In this document: one piece after another, positions 25,111 to 34,717 of the stretch
Numbering within the stretch: position 1 is the first letter of the stretch
How the letters are laid out: the number at the start of each line of letters is the position of its first letter
Source of the DNA: CAKRPJ01 sp934376955
Lineage (GTDB): Bacteria > Bacillota > Clostridia > Lachnospirales > Lachnospiraceae
Assembly (NCBI GenBank): GCA_934376955.1
Contig: CAKRPJ010000010.1
Span: 16,430-80,429 of the forward strand
DNA length: 64,000 nucleotides
Direction of reading: 5' to 3'
The notes under the pieces: generated by a model
The model's input: the letters and a program-made list of their open reading frames with translations, nothing else
Told to the model about the DNA's origin: nothing
The model's database searches: none
Position numbers and translations under genes: made by a program

Positions 25111-28100
25111 TGTATTTAAAGAGCATAGAAGTACAGGGATTTAAATCCTTTGCAAATAAGATCGTTTTTGAATTCCACAATGGTATAACAGGTATTGTGG
25201 GACCAAACGGCAGCGGAAAAAGTAATGTTGCAGATGCGGTACGCTGGGTACTGGGCGAACAAAAGGTCAAGCAGCTAAGAAGCTCCACAATGCAGGATGT
25301 GATCTTTTCAGGCACAGAAACAAGAAAGCCTCAGGGCTTTGCCTTTGTTGCTATCACACTGGATAATTCGGATCATCAGCTGGCCATCGATTACGATGAG
25401 GTTACCGTTTCAAGAAGGATCTACCGCTCGGGTGAGAGTGAGTACCTTCTGAACGGCAGTGCCTGCAGACTTAAGGATATCAATGAGCTGTTTTATGATA
25501 CCGGAATCGGCAAGGAAGGATATTCCATCATCGGACAGGGACAGATCGACAAGATCCTGAGCGGAAGACCAGAGGAACGGCGGGAGCTTTTTGATGAAGC
25601 CGCTGGTATTGTTAAATTTAAGCGCAGAAAGGCGATCGCCCAGAAAAAGCTGGAGGATGAAAAACAGAATCTTGTTCGCGTAAGCGATATACTGGGAGAG
25701 CTGGAAAAGCAGGTGGGCCCTTTAGAAAAGCAGGCAGCATCGGCAAAAGAGTATTTGAAGCTCCGGGATGAATTAAAACGGTTCGATGTCAACCTGTTTC
25801 TTTCCGATATTTCGTCGGTGGAAAAAGCCCTGCGGGAGCTGAAGGAGCAGCTTAACATCGTTACGGATGACTTAAATTCTTCAAAGCAGGAGGCTGAGCA
25901 ATTAAAGCTCGAATACGATCGCATCTCTGAGGAGCTTCTCGCTCTCGATACGGTAGTATCAGAAAAGCAGACGGCCTCTAACGAAGCTCTCATGAGAGTT
26001 AAAAATCTGGAAGGCCAAATCAATGTATTAAATGAACAGATCCGTGCGGAACAGATGAATGCCGAGCATATAAAAGCAAGGATCCTCGCATTGGAAACGG
26101 AGATCAAGGAAAAAGAGGAAGCGAAAAAGTCCTATGAGACCGAAAAATCCGGAATGTCCGATACGCTTTCCAGGATAAGTGAAAGGCAGAAGGAGGCAGA
26201 AGATAAGCTTAACACGGCTTCCCAGCGGGTCGGTGAACTGGAAGCTTCCGTGGAGAACGGAAAGACAGCCATAATCGATGCCTTAAATCAAAAATCTGCC
26301 CTTTCCGTAAAAAAACAGCGATATGATACCTTGCTGGAACAGGTGCAGGTACGCCGCTCAGAAGTCGTCCAGAAGCTTTTAAAGGTAAGGACAGATGAAG
26401 AAAACTGGGATAATCAGATCCGGGAACAGGAGGAGCGGGTAAATACTGTCACAGAGGAGATCACGGGGCTTCTTAAAAAAGGAAAGACTCTCGAGGCGGA
26501 TGCCGCCGCAGCGGATCATGAAATACGCCGGTTAAACCGCAATCTCAATAATATCCAGCAGGAATATCATACGGCACACACGAAGCTGGATTCCTTAAGA
26601 AACCTTGCAGAGCGCTACGATGGCTACGGAAACAGTATTAAACGTGTCATGGAATGCCGCGGACGTGTCCGTGGAATCCATGGAGTGGTGGCGGATCTTA
26701 TCGAGGTACCAAAGGAATATGAGATCGCCATCGAAACTGCACTGGGCGGAAGTATCCAGAACGTGGTAACAGACTCTGAGCAGACGGCAAAGTCGCTGAT
26801 CGAATATTTAAAAAAGAACCGCTTCGGCAGAGCCACCTTCCTCCCCTTAACGGCGATCTCAGGCAGAGGGGGGATCGCAAACAGCCCGGCATTAAAGGAA
26901 CCGGGGGCGATCGGAGCTGCCTCCGAGTTAGTAAAGGCCCGGGACGAATACAAAGAGCTGGTACGCTATCTTCTCGGAAAGGTTCTTGTCGTTGATAATA
27001 TTGACAATGCCATCATCATTGCCAGAAAGTACAACCATACCCTTCGTATCGTAACGCCGGAGGGAGAGCTTTTGAATCCGGGCGGATCCTTAAGCGGAGG
27101 TGCTTTTAAAAACTCCAGTAATCTCCTCGGAAGAAAAAGAGAGATGGAGGAGCTGGAGGAGGCCTGTAAAAAGGCCCTGAGAAATGTTGATTCCCTACAG
27201 AAAGATCTCGTTGACGCTGAAAAACTGCTGGAGGCTCAAAATAAAGAGCTTGCGGCAAGCAGAGAAACGCTGCAGCAGAAGTATCTGGAGGAAAACACGG
27301 CGAAGCTTTCGCTGTCACAACTTAAAAAGAAAAAAGAAGAACTTCAGCTGTCTTCCACAGATATGAAACAGGAAAACAGACAGCTTGAGGAGCAGCTTAA
27401 GGAGATACACGAAGGTATTTCCGATATCCGTGGGGAGCTTAGTGAGCTGGAAGACCGGAATCGGAAGACAAATGAGGAAATGGAAGCAGACAGAACAGCT
27501 CTCGAGGAAGCGAAAAAGCTTAAGGAGGAAAAAGCTGCCGAGCTGTCTGCAATCCGGCTGGAAGCAGCAAACGCCAAACAGCAGACTCTCTTTCTGGAAC
27601 AGAATATACTTCGACTGATGGATGAGGCATCAAAGCTTCATGAGGAAAAGAAAACACTTTCCGACGGCTCCGGCAACAGTGAATGTATAATAAAGGAAAA
27701 GCTCGACGAGATCGAAGCTTCTAAAACAGAGATTCGGAAGGAACAGCAAAAAATCGAGCTTCTAAAAGAAGAAACGCAGCAGGCACAGAATAAAAAGGAA
27801 GAAAAAAGCCGTGGTCAGAAATCCTTCTTTGACCGCCGGGAGGCATCCTCCGACCGCATCTCCCGCCTCGATAAAGAGATTTTCCGCTTGCAGAGCCAGA
27901 TCGAAAAGCAGGAAGAAAAGCGAGATTCCGCTGTCAACTATATCTGGAATGAATATGAGCTTACTTATTCCAGTGCAACCGCCTTTAAGGATCCATCCCT
28001 TTCCTCTGTTCCTGAAATGCGAAAGCAGATCGCGGAATTAAAAATGAGCATTCGCGCCCTCGGGAATGTCAATGTAAATGCCATCGAGGACTATAAAGAG

Positions 28101-28667
28101 ATCTCTGAACGCTACGAATTTATGAAGGCCCAGCATTCGGATCTTATTACCGCCCAGGAGGCTCTGTATAAGATAATCGATGAGCTTGATACGGGCATGC
28201 GGAAGCAATTTGCAGAAAAATTTGCCGAGATCCGTGCTGAATTTGACCGGGTATTCCGGGAACTCTTTGGCGGCGGACATGGTTCTCTTGAGCTTATGGA
28301 GGAGGAAGACATCCTTGAAGCAGGGATCCAGATCATTTCGCAGCCCCCAGGAAAAAAACTTCAGAATATGATGCAGATGTCCGGAGGAGAAAAGGCACTG
28401 ACTGCCATCGCATTGCTGTTTGCGATCCAGAACCTGAAGCCGTCTCCCTTCTGCCTTCTCGATGAGATCGAGGCAGCCCTCGACGATTCAAATGTCGACC
28501 GGTATGCGAAATATTTACATAAGCTTACAAAGCATACGCAGTTTATCGTTATCACACACCGCCGCGGTACCATGGTGGCCGCGGACCGCCTGTATGGTAT
28601 TACCATGCAGGAAAAGGGTGTTTCCACATTGGTATCCGTTAATCTGATTGAAAATGATCTGAATTAA
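25110..28667 (+). CDS. smc: chromosome segregation protein SMC
   Basis: 1185 residues, the usual bacterial SMC length. Order: Walker A GPNGSGKSN at 31-39, a long coiled coil to about residue 500, the hinge (VRGIHGVVADLIEVPKEYE through LNPGGSLSGGAF), the returning coiled coil, and the C-terminal head with MSGGEKALTAIALLFAIQ and Walker B PFCLLDEIEAALDD. Dimers with ScpAB extrude DNA loops and separate chromosomes. The start overlaps the last base of rnc; ftsY follows after 21 bases. Confidence 0.98.
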   Translation: MYLKSIEVQGFKSFANKIVFEFHNGITGIVGPNGSGKSNVADAVRWVLGEQKVKQLRSSTMQDVIFSGTETRKPQGFAFVAITLDNSDHQLAIDYDEVTVSRRIYRSGESEYLLNGSACRLKDINELFYDTGIGKEGYSIIGQGQIDKILSGRPEERRELFDEAAGIVKFKRRKAIAQKKLEDEKQNLVRVSDILGELEKQVGPLEKQAASAKEYLKLRDELKRFDVNLFLSDISSVEKALRELKEQLNIVTDDLNSSKQEAEQLKLEYDRISEELLALDTVVSEKQTASNEALMRVKNLEGQINVLNEQIRAEQMNAEHIKARILALETEIKEKEEAKKSYETEKSGMSDTLSRISERQKEAEDKLNTASQRVGELEASVENGKTAIIDALNQKSALSVKKQRYDTLLEQVQVRRSEVVQKLLKVRTDEENWDNQIREQEERVNTVTEEITGLLKKGKTLEADAAAADHEIRRLNRNLNNIQQEYHTAHTKLDSLRNLAERYDGYGNSIKRVMECRGRVRGIHGVVADLIEVPKEYEIAIETALGGSIQNVVTDSEQTAKSLIEYLKKNRFGRATFLPLTAISGRGGIANSPALKEPGAIGAASELVKARDEYKELVRYLLGKVLVVDNIDNAIIIARKYNHTLRIVTPEGELLNPGGSLSGGAFKNSSNLLGRKREMEELEEACKKALRNVDSLQKDLVDAEKLLEAQNKELAASRETLQQKYLEENTAKLSLSQLKKKKEELQLSSTDMKQENRQLEEQLKEIHEGISDIRGELSELEDRNRKTNEEMEADRTALEEAKKLKEEKAAELSAIRLEAANAKQQTLFLEQNILRLMDEASKLHEEKKTLSDGSGNSECIIKEKLDEIEASKTEIRKEQQKIELLKEETQQAQNKKEEKSRGQKSFFDRREASSDRISRLDKEIFRLQSQIEKQEEKRDSAVNYIWNEYELTYSSATAFKDPSLSSVPEMRKQIAELKMSIRALGNVNVNAIEDYKEISERYEFMKAQHSDLITAQEALYKIIDELDTGMRKQFAEKFAEIRAEFDRVFRELFGGGHGSLELMEEEDILEAGIQIISQPPGKKLQNMMQMSGGEKALTAIALLFAIQNLKPSPFCLLDEIEAALDDSNVDRYAKYLHKLTKHTQFIVITHRRGTMVAADRLYGITMQEKGVSTLVSVNLIENDLN

Positions 28668-28688
28668 TTAAAATAGCAGGAGGGAAGT

Positions 28689-29639
28689 ATGGAAGAAAAG
28701 AAGAAGGGATTTTTTTCCCGGCTGGTATCCGGCCTGACAAAGACGCGTGAGAACATTGTTTCCGGAATCGATTCGATCTTCTCCGGGTTCTCTGCCATCG
28801 ATGAAGACTTTTATGAGGAGCTGGAGGAAACCCTGATCATGGGGGATATGGGTATACAGACCACCATGTCCGTGATCGAGGAATTAAAAAAGACCGTTAA
28901 GGAGCAGCATTTAAAAGATCCTGCTCAGTGCAGGCAGGTGCTTATTGACAGTATCAAAAGGAAAATGGATCTGGGAGAAAATGCTTACGAATTTGAGCAT
29001 CATAAATCGGTGGTTCTCGTTATCGGCGTCAATGGTGTAGGAAAAACTACTTCGATCGGAAAGCTGGCCGATCAGCTAAAGGCAGATGGAAAACGTGTCA
29101 TCCTTGCGGCAGCCGATACGTTCCGCGCTGCTGCCATCGATCAGCTGGCAGAATGGGCAAACAGAGCCGGTGTTGAGCTGATCGCACAAAAAGAGGGCTC
29201 TGATCCGGCAGCGGTTATCTTTGATGCCATATCCGCCGCAAAATCAAGAAATGCGGATGTGCTGATCTGCGATACCGCCGGACGTCTTCACAATAAAAAG
29301 AATCTGATGGAGGAATTAAAAAAGATCAACCGCATTATCGATAAAGAGTATCCGGAGGCTTACCGTGAAACTCTCGTTGTCCTCGATGGTACCACCGGCC
29401 AGAATGCTCTCGTTCAGGCAAGACAGTTTATGGAGGCCGCCGACATTACCGGTATCATCCTCACGAAGCTTGATGGGACGGCCAAGGGCGGGATCGCCGT
29501 TGCGATCCAGTCTGAGCTCGGCATCCCGGTCAAATATGTCGGTGTGGGAGAAAAGATCGATGACCTCCAGAAATTTAACTCCAATGACTTTGTAAACGCA
29601 CTGTTTCAGACAGAATCTAAACATAAAGGAGAAGACTAA
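28689..29639 (+). CDS. ftsY: signal recognition particle receptor FtsY
   Basis: 316 residues, SRP GTPase: a short basic N-terminus for membrane contact, the N domain, then GVNGVGKTTSIGKLA (G1), AADTFRAAAIDQL, CDTAGRLHNKKNLMEEL (G3), TKLDGTAKGG (G4) and the closing GVGEKIDDLQKF. It docks ribosome-nascent chain complexes carrying Ffh (encoded at 52.9 kb) at the membrane. The N-terminal A domain is short, as in most Firmicutes. RBS AGGAGGG. Confidence 0.97.
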   Translation: MEEKKKGFFSRLVSGLTKTRENIVSGIDSIFSGFSAIDEDFYEELEETLIMGDMGIQTTMSVIEELKKTVKEQHLKDPAQCRQVLIDSIKRKMDLGENAYEFEHHKSVVLVIGVNGVGKTTSIGKLADQLKADGKRVILAAADTFRAAAIDQLAEWANRAGVELIAQKEGSDPAAVIFDAISAAKSRNADVLICDTAGRLHNKKNLMEELKKINRIIDKEYPEAYRETLVVLDGTTGQNALVQARQFMEAADITGIILTKLDGTAKGGIAVAIQSELGIPVKYVGVGEKIDDLQKFNSNDFVNALFQTESKHKGED

Positions 29640-29641
29640 AT

Positions 29642-30874
29642 ATGGAAATGCAGGAATTAACACTCGAAAAATTTGAAGAAGCTTCTGAAATCGTAAGTAA
29701 AGTAACTCAGGAAACCAAGCTGATCTACAGTGAATATTTCTCTGAAATTTCCGGCAACAAGGTATACTTTAAGCCGGAAAACATGCAGAGAACAGGAGCC
29801 TACAAGGTTCGCGGAGCCTTCTATAAGATCAGCCAGCTTTCGGAAGACGAGAAGGAACGAGGGTTGATCACTGCATCTGCCGGAAACCACGCACAGGGGG
29901 TCGCTTACGCAGCAGCGCTCTCCGGTGTCAAGGCGATCGTCGTGATGCCTGTGACCACACCTCTTATCAAGGTAAACCGTACAAAGAGCCTCGGCGCCGA
30001 GGTTGTGCTCTATGGTAATGTCTTTGATGAAGCATGTGCCTATGCCTACAAGCTTGCAGAGGAAAATGGATATACCTTTGTCCATCCCTTTAATGACCTT
30101 CAGATTGCAACAGGACAGGGCAGTATTGCAATGGAGATAATCAAAGAGCTTCCGACCGTGGATTACATCCTTGTTCCTGTCGGCGGAGGCGGACTTTGCA
30201 CCGGTGTTTCCACCCTCGCAAAGCTTTTAAATCCGAAGATCAAGATCATTGCTGTCGAACCAAAAGGCGCTGCCTGCCTGAAGGCATCCTTAGAGGCCGG
30301 AAAGGTCGTTACGGTACCGAACATCAACACGATCGCAGACGGCACAGCAGTACAGACACCGGGCGATAAGCTGTTCCCGTATCTGCAGCAGAACGTGGAC
30401 GAGGTGATCACGATCGATGATTCAGAGCTTACCTTATCCTTCCTCGATATGGCAGAAAACCACAAAATGATCGTTGAAAACTCCGGACTTCTAACTGTTG
30501 CTGCCTTAAAGCACCTTAATTTTAAAGGCAAAAAGCTCGTGTCGGTATTGAGCGGCGGAAACATGGATGTGCTCACCATGGCAACTGTGGTACAGAATGG
30601 ACTTATACTCCGTGACCGTATCTTCACCTTATCTGTAATGCTTCCCGATAAGCCGGGCCAGCTTGCCGATGTATCTGCTCTGATCGCGAAGCTTCAGGGA
30701 AATGTCATCAAGCTGGAGCACAACGTATTTGCAAACGTAAATCGTGCGGCGGGCGTGCAGCTTACCATTACCATGGAATCCTTTGGCACAGAGCATAAGG
30801 AGCAGATCGTAGGTGCCCTCAGAGATGCCGGTTACTCTCCGGTCCTTGAGCGCACCTCCGCTGCATATATTTAA
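29642..30874 (+). CDS. ilvA: threonine ammonia-lyase
   Basis: 410 residues, PLP fold type II: KPENMQRTGAYKVRGAF with the PLP lysine in the second half, SAGNHAQGVA, the phosphate cradle VPVGGGGLCTG and a C-terminal ACT domain from about residue 325 (FTLSVMLPDKPGQLADVSALI). Deaminates threonine to 2-oxobutyrate. The single ACT-like domain and 400-residue length are those of the TdcB/catabolic-like or short IlvA group, so biosynthetic versus catabolic use cannot be decided from sequence. It starts 2 bases after ftsY, with AAAGGAG inside the ftsY end. Confidence 0.93.
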   Translation: MEMQELTLEKFEEASEIVSKVTQETKLIYSEYFSEISGNKVYFKPENMQRTGAYKVRGAFYKISQLSEDEKERGLITASAGNHAQGVAYAAALSGVKAIVVMPVTTPLIKVNRTKSLGAEVVLYGNVFDEACAYAYKLAEENGYTFVHPFNDLQIATGQGSIAMEIIKELPTVDYILVPVGGGGLCTGVSTLAKLLNPKIKIIAVEPKGAACLKASLEAGKVVTVPNINTIADGTAVQTPGDKLFPYLQQNVDEVITIDDSELTLSFLDMAENHKMIVENSGLLTVAALKHLNFKGKKLVSVLSGGNMDVLTMATVVQNGLILRDRIFTLSVMLPDKPGQLADVSALIAKLQGNVIKLEHNVFANVNRAAGVQLTITMESFGTEHKEQIVGALRDAGYSPVLERTSAAYI

Positions 30875-30886
30875 AGAAGGTATGAG

Positions 30887-32140
30887 ATGATATACAAAAG
30901 TGATATGCAGGAGGCACTCCTGCGAAATGTCCGTTATTTTATAAAATGGACGATCATTTCCCTTGTAATGGGAATCCTCTGCGGAATTGTGGGAACCGGC
31001 TTTGGCCTCGGAGTAGCCCACTCCCAGAGATTTTTCCGGGAACACAGCTTTATGCTATATCTGATGCCGGTCTCCGGAATCCTGATCGTTATCGTTCATA
31101 AGATTTTTCATCAGGTCGGTAATAAGGGAACGAATATGATCCTTGAATCCATTTCCTCCACCGAGAAGATCCACTTTACCACGCTTCCCTGCATCTTTAT
31201 CTCAACATTGCTGAGTCATATTGTAGGGGCATCCGCTGGAAAAGAGGGTGCGGCTCTCCAGATTGGCGGCTGTATCGGAAATTCCATAGGGGAAGTGTTC
31301 CATCTGGATGAGCGGGATCTAAAGGTTGCGATCATGAGCGGCATGAGCGGATGCTTTGCGGCTATTTTCGGTACCCCCCTTGCTGCCGCCATGTTCGGAA
31401 TGGAAGTCATCAGCATCGGTGTGAATTATTATGCGGCCCTTGTACCCTGTGTATTCTCCGCTTTTATCGGATCTTATGTATCCGGAAAGCTCGGACTTCA
31501 TGGAGAAGCCTTTGTGATCCACCATATACCGGAATTTGGGTTCGGGCCTGCAATTTATATGATCCTGCTGGGCCTTTTCGGAGCACTTGTCAGTATCTTT
31601 TTCTGCACGGTTTTACATAAGTCTCATCACTTATACAAGGAAAAGATATCCAATATCTATGTCCGGATCATCACTGCTGCATTCCTGTTTATCGGTCTCG
31701 CACTAATATTTGGCAGAGATTACTGCGGTGCCGGCTTCAATCTTGTTGAGGAGGCGATCGAAGGAAACGTACCCTATGAAGCCTTCCTTCTAAAAATACT
31801 CTTTACTGCCGTTGCTTTAGGCGGCGGCTTTAAGGGCGGAGAGATCGTTCCCACTCTTGCCATTGGGGCAACCATGGGATCCGCCTTCGGTACATTTTTA
31901 GGCTTTGAACCGTCGTTATGTGCCGCATGTGGGATGCTGGCCTTGTTTGTGGGCGTTACAAACTGCCCGATCGCCACGATCTTTATGGGCTTTGAGATAT
32001 TCGGCTTTGACGCCATGCCGTTTTTTGCACTGACGGTTGCCGTCAGCTTCGCCTTTTCCGGCTATTACGGACTCTATAGCAGCCAGAAATTTACATATTC
32101 AAAGACCAAAACAGAGTTTATTAATATCCGCGCTCATTAA
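30887..32140 (+). CDS. ClC-family chloride channel or transporter
   Basis: 417 residues with about ten membrane segments. The ClC selectivity-filter regions are visible: SAGKEGAALQIGGCIGN (GKEGP-type, with the gating Glu), and GGGFKGGEIVPTLAIGATMGSAFG (GxFxP-type, altered to GGFKGGEIVP). The altered filter is that of the EriC-like subgroup whose ion is not certain. There is no CBS domain. It starts 12 bases after ilvA with AGAAGG, so it is probably in the same transcript. Confidence 0.88.
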   Translation: MIYKSDMQEALLRNVRYFIKWTIISLVMGILCGIVGTGFGLGVAHSQRFFREHSFMLYLMPVSGILIVIVHKIFHQVGNKGTNMILESISSTEKIHFTTLPCIFISTLLSHIVGASAGKEGAALQIGGCIGNSIGEVFHLDERDLKVAIMSGMSGCFAAIFGTPLAAAMFGMEVISIGVNYYAALVPCVFSAFIGSYVSGKLGLHGEAFVIHHIPEFGFGPAIYMILLGLFGALVSIFFCTVLHKSHHLYKEKISNIYVRIITAAFLFIGLALIFGRDYCGAGFNLVEEAIEGNVPYEAFLLKILFTAVALGGGFKGGEIVPTLAIGATMGSAFGTFLGFEPSLCAACGMLALFVGVTNCPIATIFMGFEIFGFDAMPFFALTVAVSFAFSGYYGLYSSQKFTYSKTKTEFINIRAH

Positions 32141-32145
32141 CCTGC

Positions 32146-32355
32146 TGTCAAGCGGATATTCGCAATTGAAGCAGGGGACTTACTTGATTCGAGTCAAGCG
32201 AATATTCGCAATCCGCTTCGCTACTTGCTCATAACCGAATAACTGCTCCGCAGTTTATCAGAAGGAGCTTGCACTCCTCCTGATACAAGCAAGTCCCCAC
32301 CCACTGTTTATTGCTTTTCGCAATTGAAGCAGGGGACTTACTTGATTCGGTTAAA
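32146..32355 (+). repeat. composite repeat block with two copies of family A
   Basis: Copy 2 (32146-32193) and copy 3 (32316-32355) share TTCGCAATTGAAGCAGGGGA followed by CTTACTTGATTCG; a partial third unit (GTCAAGCGAATATTCGCAAT) begins at 32193. Between them are small hairpins: CTTGA/TCAAG (32183-32198), palindromic GCGAATATTCGC (32198-32209), AACTGC/GCAGTT (32241-32255) and GGAG/CTCC (32264-32277), plus ATACAAGCAAGTCCCC (32283-32298), a partial inverse of the copies. No ORF is credible here. Confidence 0.75.
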
Positions 32356-32361
32356 TTAAGC

Positions 32362-32390
32362 TTGACAAATCCGGTATAGGTGGATATACT
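32362..32390 (+). promoter_or_regulatory. promoter of the thrS T-box leader
   Basis: Perfect TTGACA (32362-32367), 17 bases, TATACT (32385-32390), starting directly after the repeat block. Confidence 0.8.
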
Positions 32391-32397
32391 AAGCCTA

Positions 32398-32664
32398 AAT
32401 GAAAAAGAAAACACGTTGACAGGAAAAGTAAGCGTCTGTAATGTTCAGAGAGAGGTACCATGGGCTGAAAGTACCTTACAGGAGGATTGCCAAAGACCAC
32501 CCTGGAGTGTCCCTTAATCGGGAACGGTGATTCCGTTATAATCAAAATGAGAGGTATGGATCGAATGCCGGATCAATTCGGCAAAAGAGCCTGCAAGCAG
32601 GGTGGAACCGCGAGTAATTATCGTCCCTTGCCATATATAATAAGTATATGGCAGGGGATTTTTT
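32398..32664 (+). promoter_or_regulatory. T-box riboswitch of thrS
   Basis: The T-box sequence AGGGTGGAACCGCGAG lies at 32599-32614. Stem I elements include AGAGAGGTACC and GGGCTGAAAGTACC; GACCACCCTGGAG places an ACC (Thr) triplet at a plausible specifier position. It would sense uncharged tRNA-Thr and control threonyl-tRNA synthetase. Confidence 0.9.
32624..32664 (+). terminator. T-box terminator hairpin (thrS)
   Basis: TCCCTTGCCATATA pairs with TATATGGCAGGGGA (one G-U), followed by six T (32659-32664). Confidence 0.9.
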
Positions 32665-32701
32665 CATTTAACGAATAATGAATAGAAAAGGAGAATCCGC
32701 A

Positions 32702-34639
32702 ATGAAAGTAACATTAAAAGACGGCTCTGTAAAAGAGTACGCACAGCCGATGGCTGTTATCGATATCGCAAAGGATATCAGCGAAGGACTTGCAAGAATG
32801 GCATGTGCCGCTGAATTAAATGGTGAGACGGTTGATTTAAGAACGGTTATCGACAGTGACTGTCAGTTAAATATCTTTACAGCAAAGGATCCGGAGGGAC
32901 TTGCAGCCCTCAGACATACTGCCAGCCATGTAATGGCACAGGCCATCAAACGTCTGTGGCCGAATACAAAGCTTGCCATCGGTCCGTCCATCGCAGATGG
33001 ATTCTACTACGATGTGGATCCGGCAGAGCCGTTAACTGCAGATGATCTGGAAAAGATCGAAGCAGAGATGAAAAAGATCATTAAAGAGGCACTCCCGCTG
33101 GAGCGCTTTGAGCTGCCGAGAGCAGAGGCGATCGCTCTCATGAAAGAAAAAGACGAGCCGTATAAGGTTGAACTGATCGAAGATCTTCCGGAGGATTCCA
33201 CGATCAGCTTCTATAAGCAGGGCGAGTTTACGGATCTCTGTGCAGGCCCGCACTTAATGAACACAAAGGAGATCGGAAAAGCCTTCAAGCTTATGAATCT
33301 TGCCGGCGCTTACTGGCGCGGAAGCGAGAAAAATAAAATGCTTACAAGAATTTATGCAACTGCTTTCTCTAAAAAGGAGGAGCTGGAGGCATATATCACA
33401 ATGATGGAGGAGGCCAAAAAGCGCGACCACAGAAAACTCGGAAAAGAGTTAGGCCTGTTCATGATGAGCGACTTTGGCCCGGGCTTCCCATTCTTCCTTC
33501 CGAACGGAATGCGCCTCCGCAATACATTAATGGATTACTGGAGAAATATCCATGCAATGAACGATTATGTAGAGATCTCTACTCCGGTTATGTTAAACAG
33601 AAGCCTTTGGGAGACCTCCGGACACTGGGATCACTACAAGGATAATATGTATACAACAAAGATCGACGACGAAGACTTTGCCATCAAGCCGATGAACTGT
33701 CCGGGCTCCATTCTTGTATACCAGAATGAACCGCGTTCCTACAGAGATCTTCCGCTGCGCTATGCAGAATGCGGCCTTGTTCACAGACATGAAAAGAGCG
33801 GTCAGCTTCATGGTCTCATGAGAGTACGCTGCTTTACCCAGGATGATGCCCATATCTTTATCTCCCCGGAGCAGATCGAGGAGGAGATCACAAAGGTAGC
33901 CGGACTTATCAATCAGGTTTATGAGCTTTTCGGATTCAAGTATCATGTTGAGCTTTCCACAAGACCGGAGGATTCCATGGGATCTGACGAAGATTGGGAG
34001 AGAGCAGAAGCAGGACTCAAGAACGCACTGGACAACATCGGACTTCCGTATGTGATCAATGAAGGCGACGGCGCTTTCTACGGCCCGAAGATCGACTTCC
34101 ATCTTGTAGACGCCATCGGCAGAACCTGGCAGTGCGGTACGATCCAGCTTGACTTCCAGCTTCCTCAGAGATTTGAACTGGAATATATGGGAGCAGATGG
34201 ACAGAAGCACAGACCGATCATGATCCACCGCGTATGCTTCGGCTCTGTTGAGAGATTTATCGGAATCCTGATCGAGCACTTTGCCGGCGCCTTCCCGACA
34301 TGGCTTGCTCCGATCCAGGTAAAGGTGCTTCCGATTTCTGAAAAATACGAAGAATATGCAAAGGCAGTAAAAAAGAGCCTCGACGAGGCCGGCATCCGCG
34401 CTGATATCGATCTTAGATCCGAGAAGATCGGATACAAGATCCGTGAGGCACAGACCCAGAAGATTCCATACATGCTTGTGGTAGGTAAGAAGGAAGAAGC
34501 GGAAAATACAGTTTCCGTTAGAAGCCGTTTCAAAGGCGACGAAGGTGCCAAGGCTCTTAATGACTTTATCGCATCGATCAAAGAGGAGATCTCATCAAGG
34601 ATCAATCGTCCGGTAGAGGTGAAGAAAGAGGAGAAGTAG
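32702..34639 (+). CDS. thrS: threonyl-tRNA synthetase
   Basis: 645 residues: an N-terminal TGS domain (KVTLKDGSVKEYAQPM), the editing domain with HTASHVMAQAIKRLWP, then the class II core (MNCPGSILVYQNEPRSYRDLP, motif 2 with RMRVRCFTQDDAHIF-like GLMRVRCFTQDDAHIF, and IMIHRVCFGSVERFIGILIEH) and an anticodon-binding domain (VKVLPISEKYEEYA). AAGGAG lies 8 bases before ATG 32702; the upstream ATG at 32678 has no RBS and would add eight non-family residues. Confidence 0.97.
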   Translation: MKVTLKDGSVKEYAQPMAVIDIAKDISEGLARMACAAELNGETVDLRTVIDSDCQLNIFTAKDPEGLAALRHTASHVMAQAIKRLWPNTKLAIGPSIADGFYYDVDPAEPLTADDLEKIEAEMKKIIKEALPLERFELPRAEAIALMKEKDEPYKVELIEDLPEDSTISFYKQGEFTDLCAGPHLMNTKEIGKAFKLMNLAGAYWRGSEKNKMLTRIYATAFSKKEELEAYITMMEEAKKRDHRKLGKELGLFMMSDFGPGFPFFLPNGMRLRNTLMDYWRNIHAMNDYVEISTPVMLNRSLWETSGHWDHYKDNMYTTKIDDEDFAIKPMNCPGSILVYQNEPRSYRDLPLRYAECGLVHRHEKSGQLHGLMRVRCFTQDDAHIFISPEQIEEEITKVAGLINQVYELFGFKYHVELSTRPEDSMGSDEDWERAEAGLKNALDNIGLPYVINEGDGAFYGPKIDFHLVDAIGRTWQCGTIQLDFQLPQRFELEYMGADGQKHRPIMIHRVCFGSVERFIGILIEHFAGAFPTWLAPIQVKVLPISEKYEEYAKAVKKSLDEAGIRADIDLRSEKIGYKIREAQTQKIPYMLVVGKKEEAENTVSVRSRFKGDEGAKALNDFIASIKEEISSRINRPVEVKKEEK

Positions 34640-34668
34640 AAGCTTCTTATATATAGTGTATAGAACGA

Positions 34669-34706
34669 AACAGGCGAGGAGTATTATTTAGCTCCCCGCC
34701 TGTTTT
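34669..34706. terminator. bidirectional terminator between thrS and the DUF4349 gene
   Basis: AACAGGCGAGGAG pairs with CTCCCCGCCTGTT (one mismatch), followed by TTTTG on the plus strand. The two flanking genes converge on it. Confidence 0.75.
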
Positions 34707-34717
34707 GCTATATGGCA

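Noticed and set aside
32231..32678. Short ORFs in the ClC-thrS gap
   Set aside because: They overlap repeat hairpins and the T-box leader, have no RBS and resemble no family.
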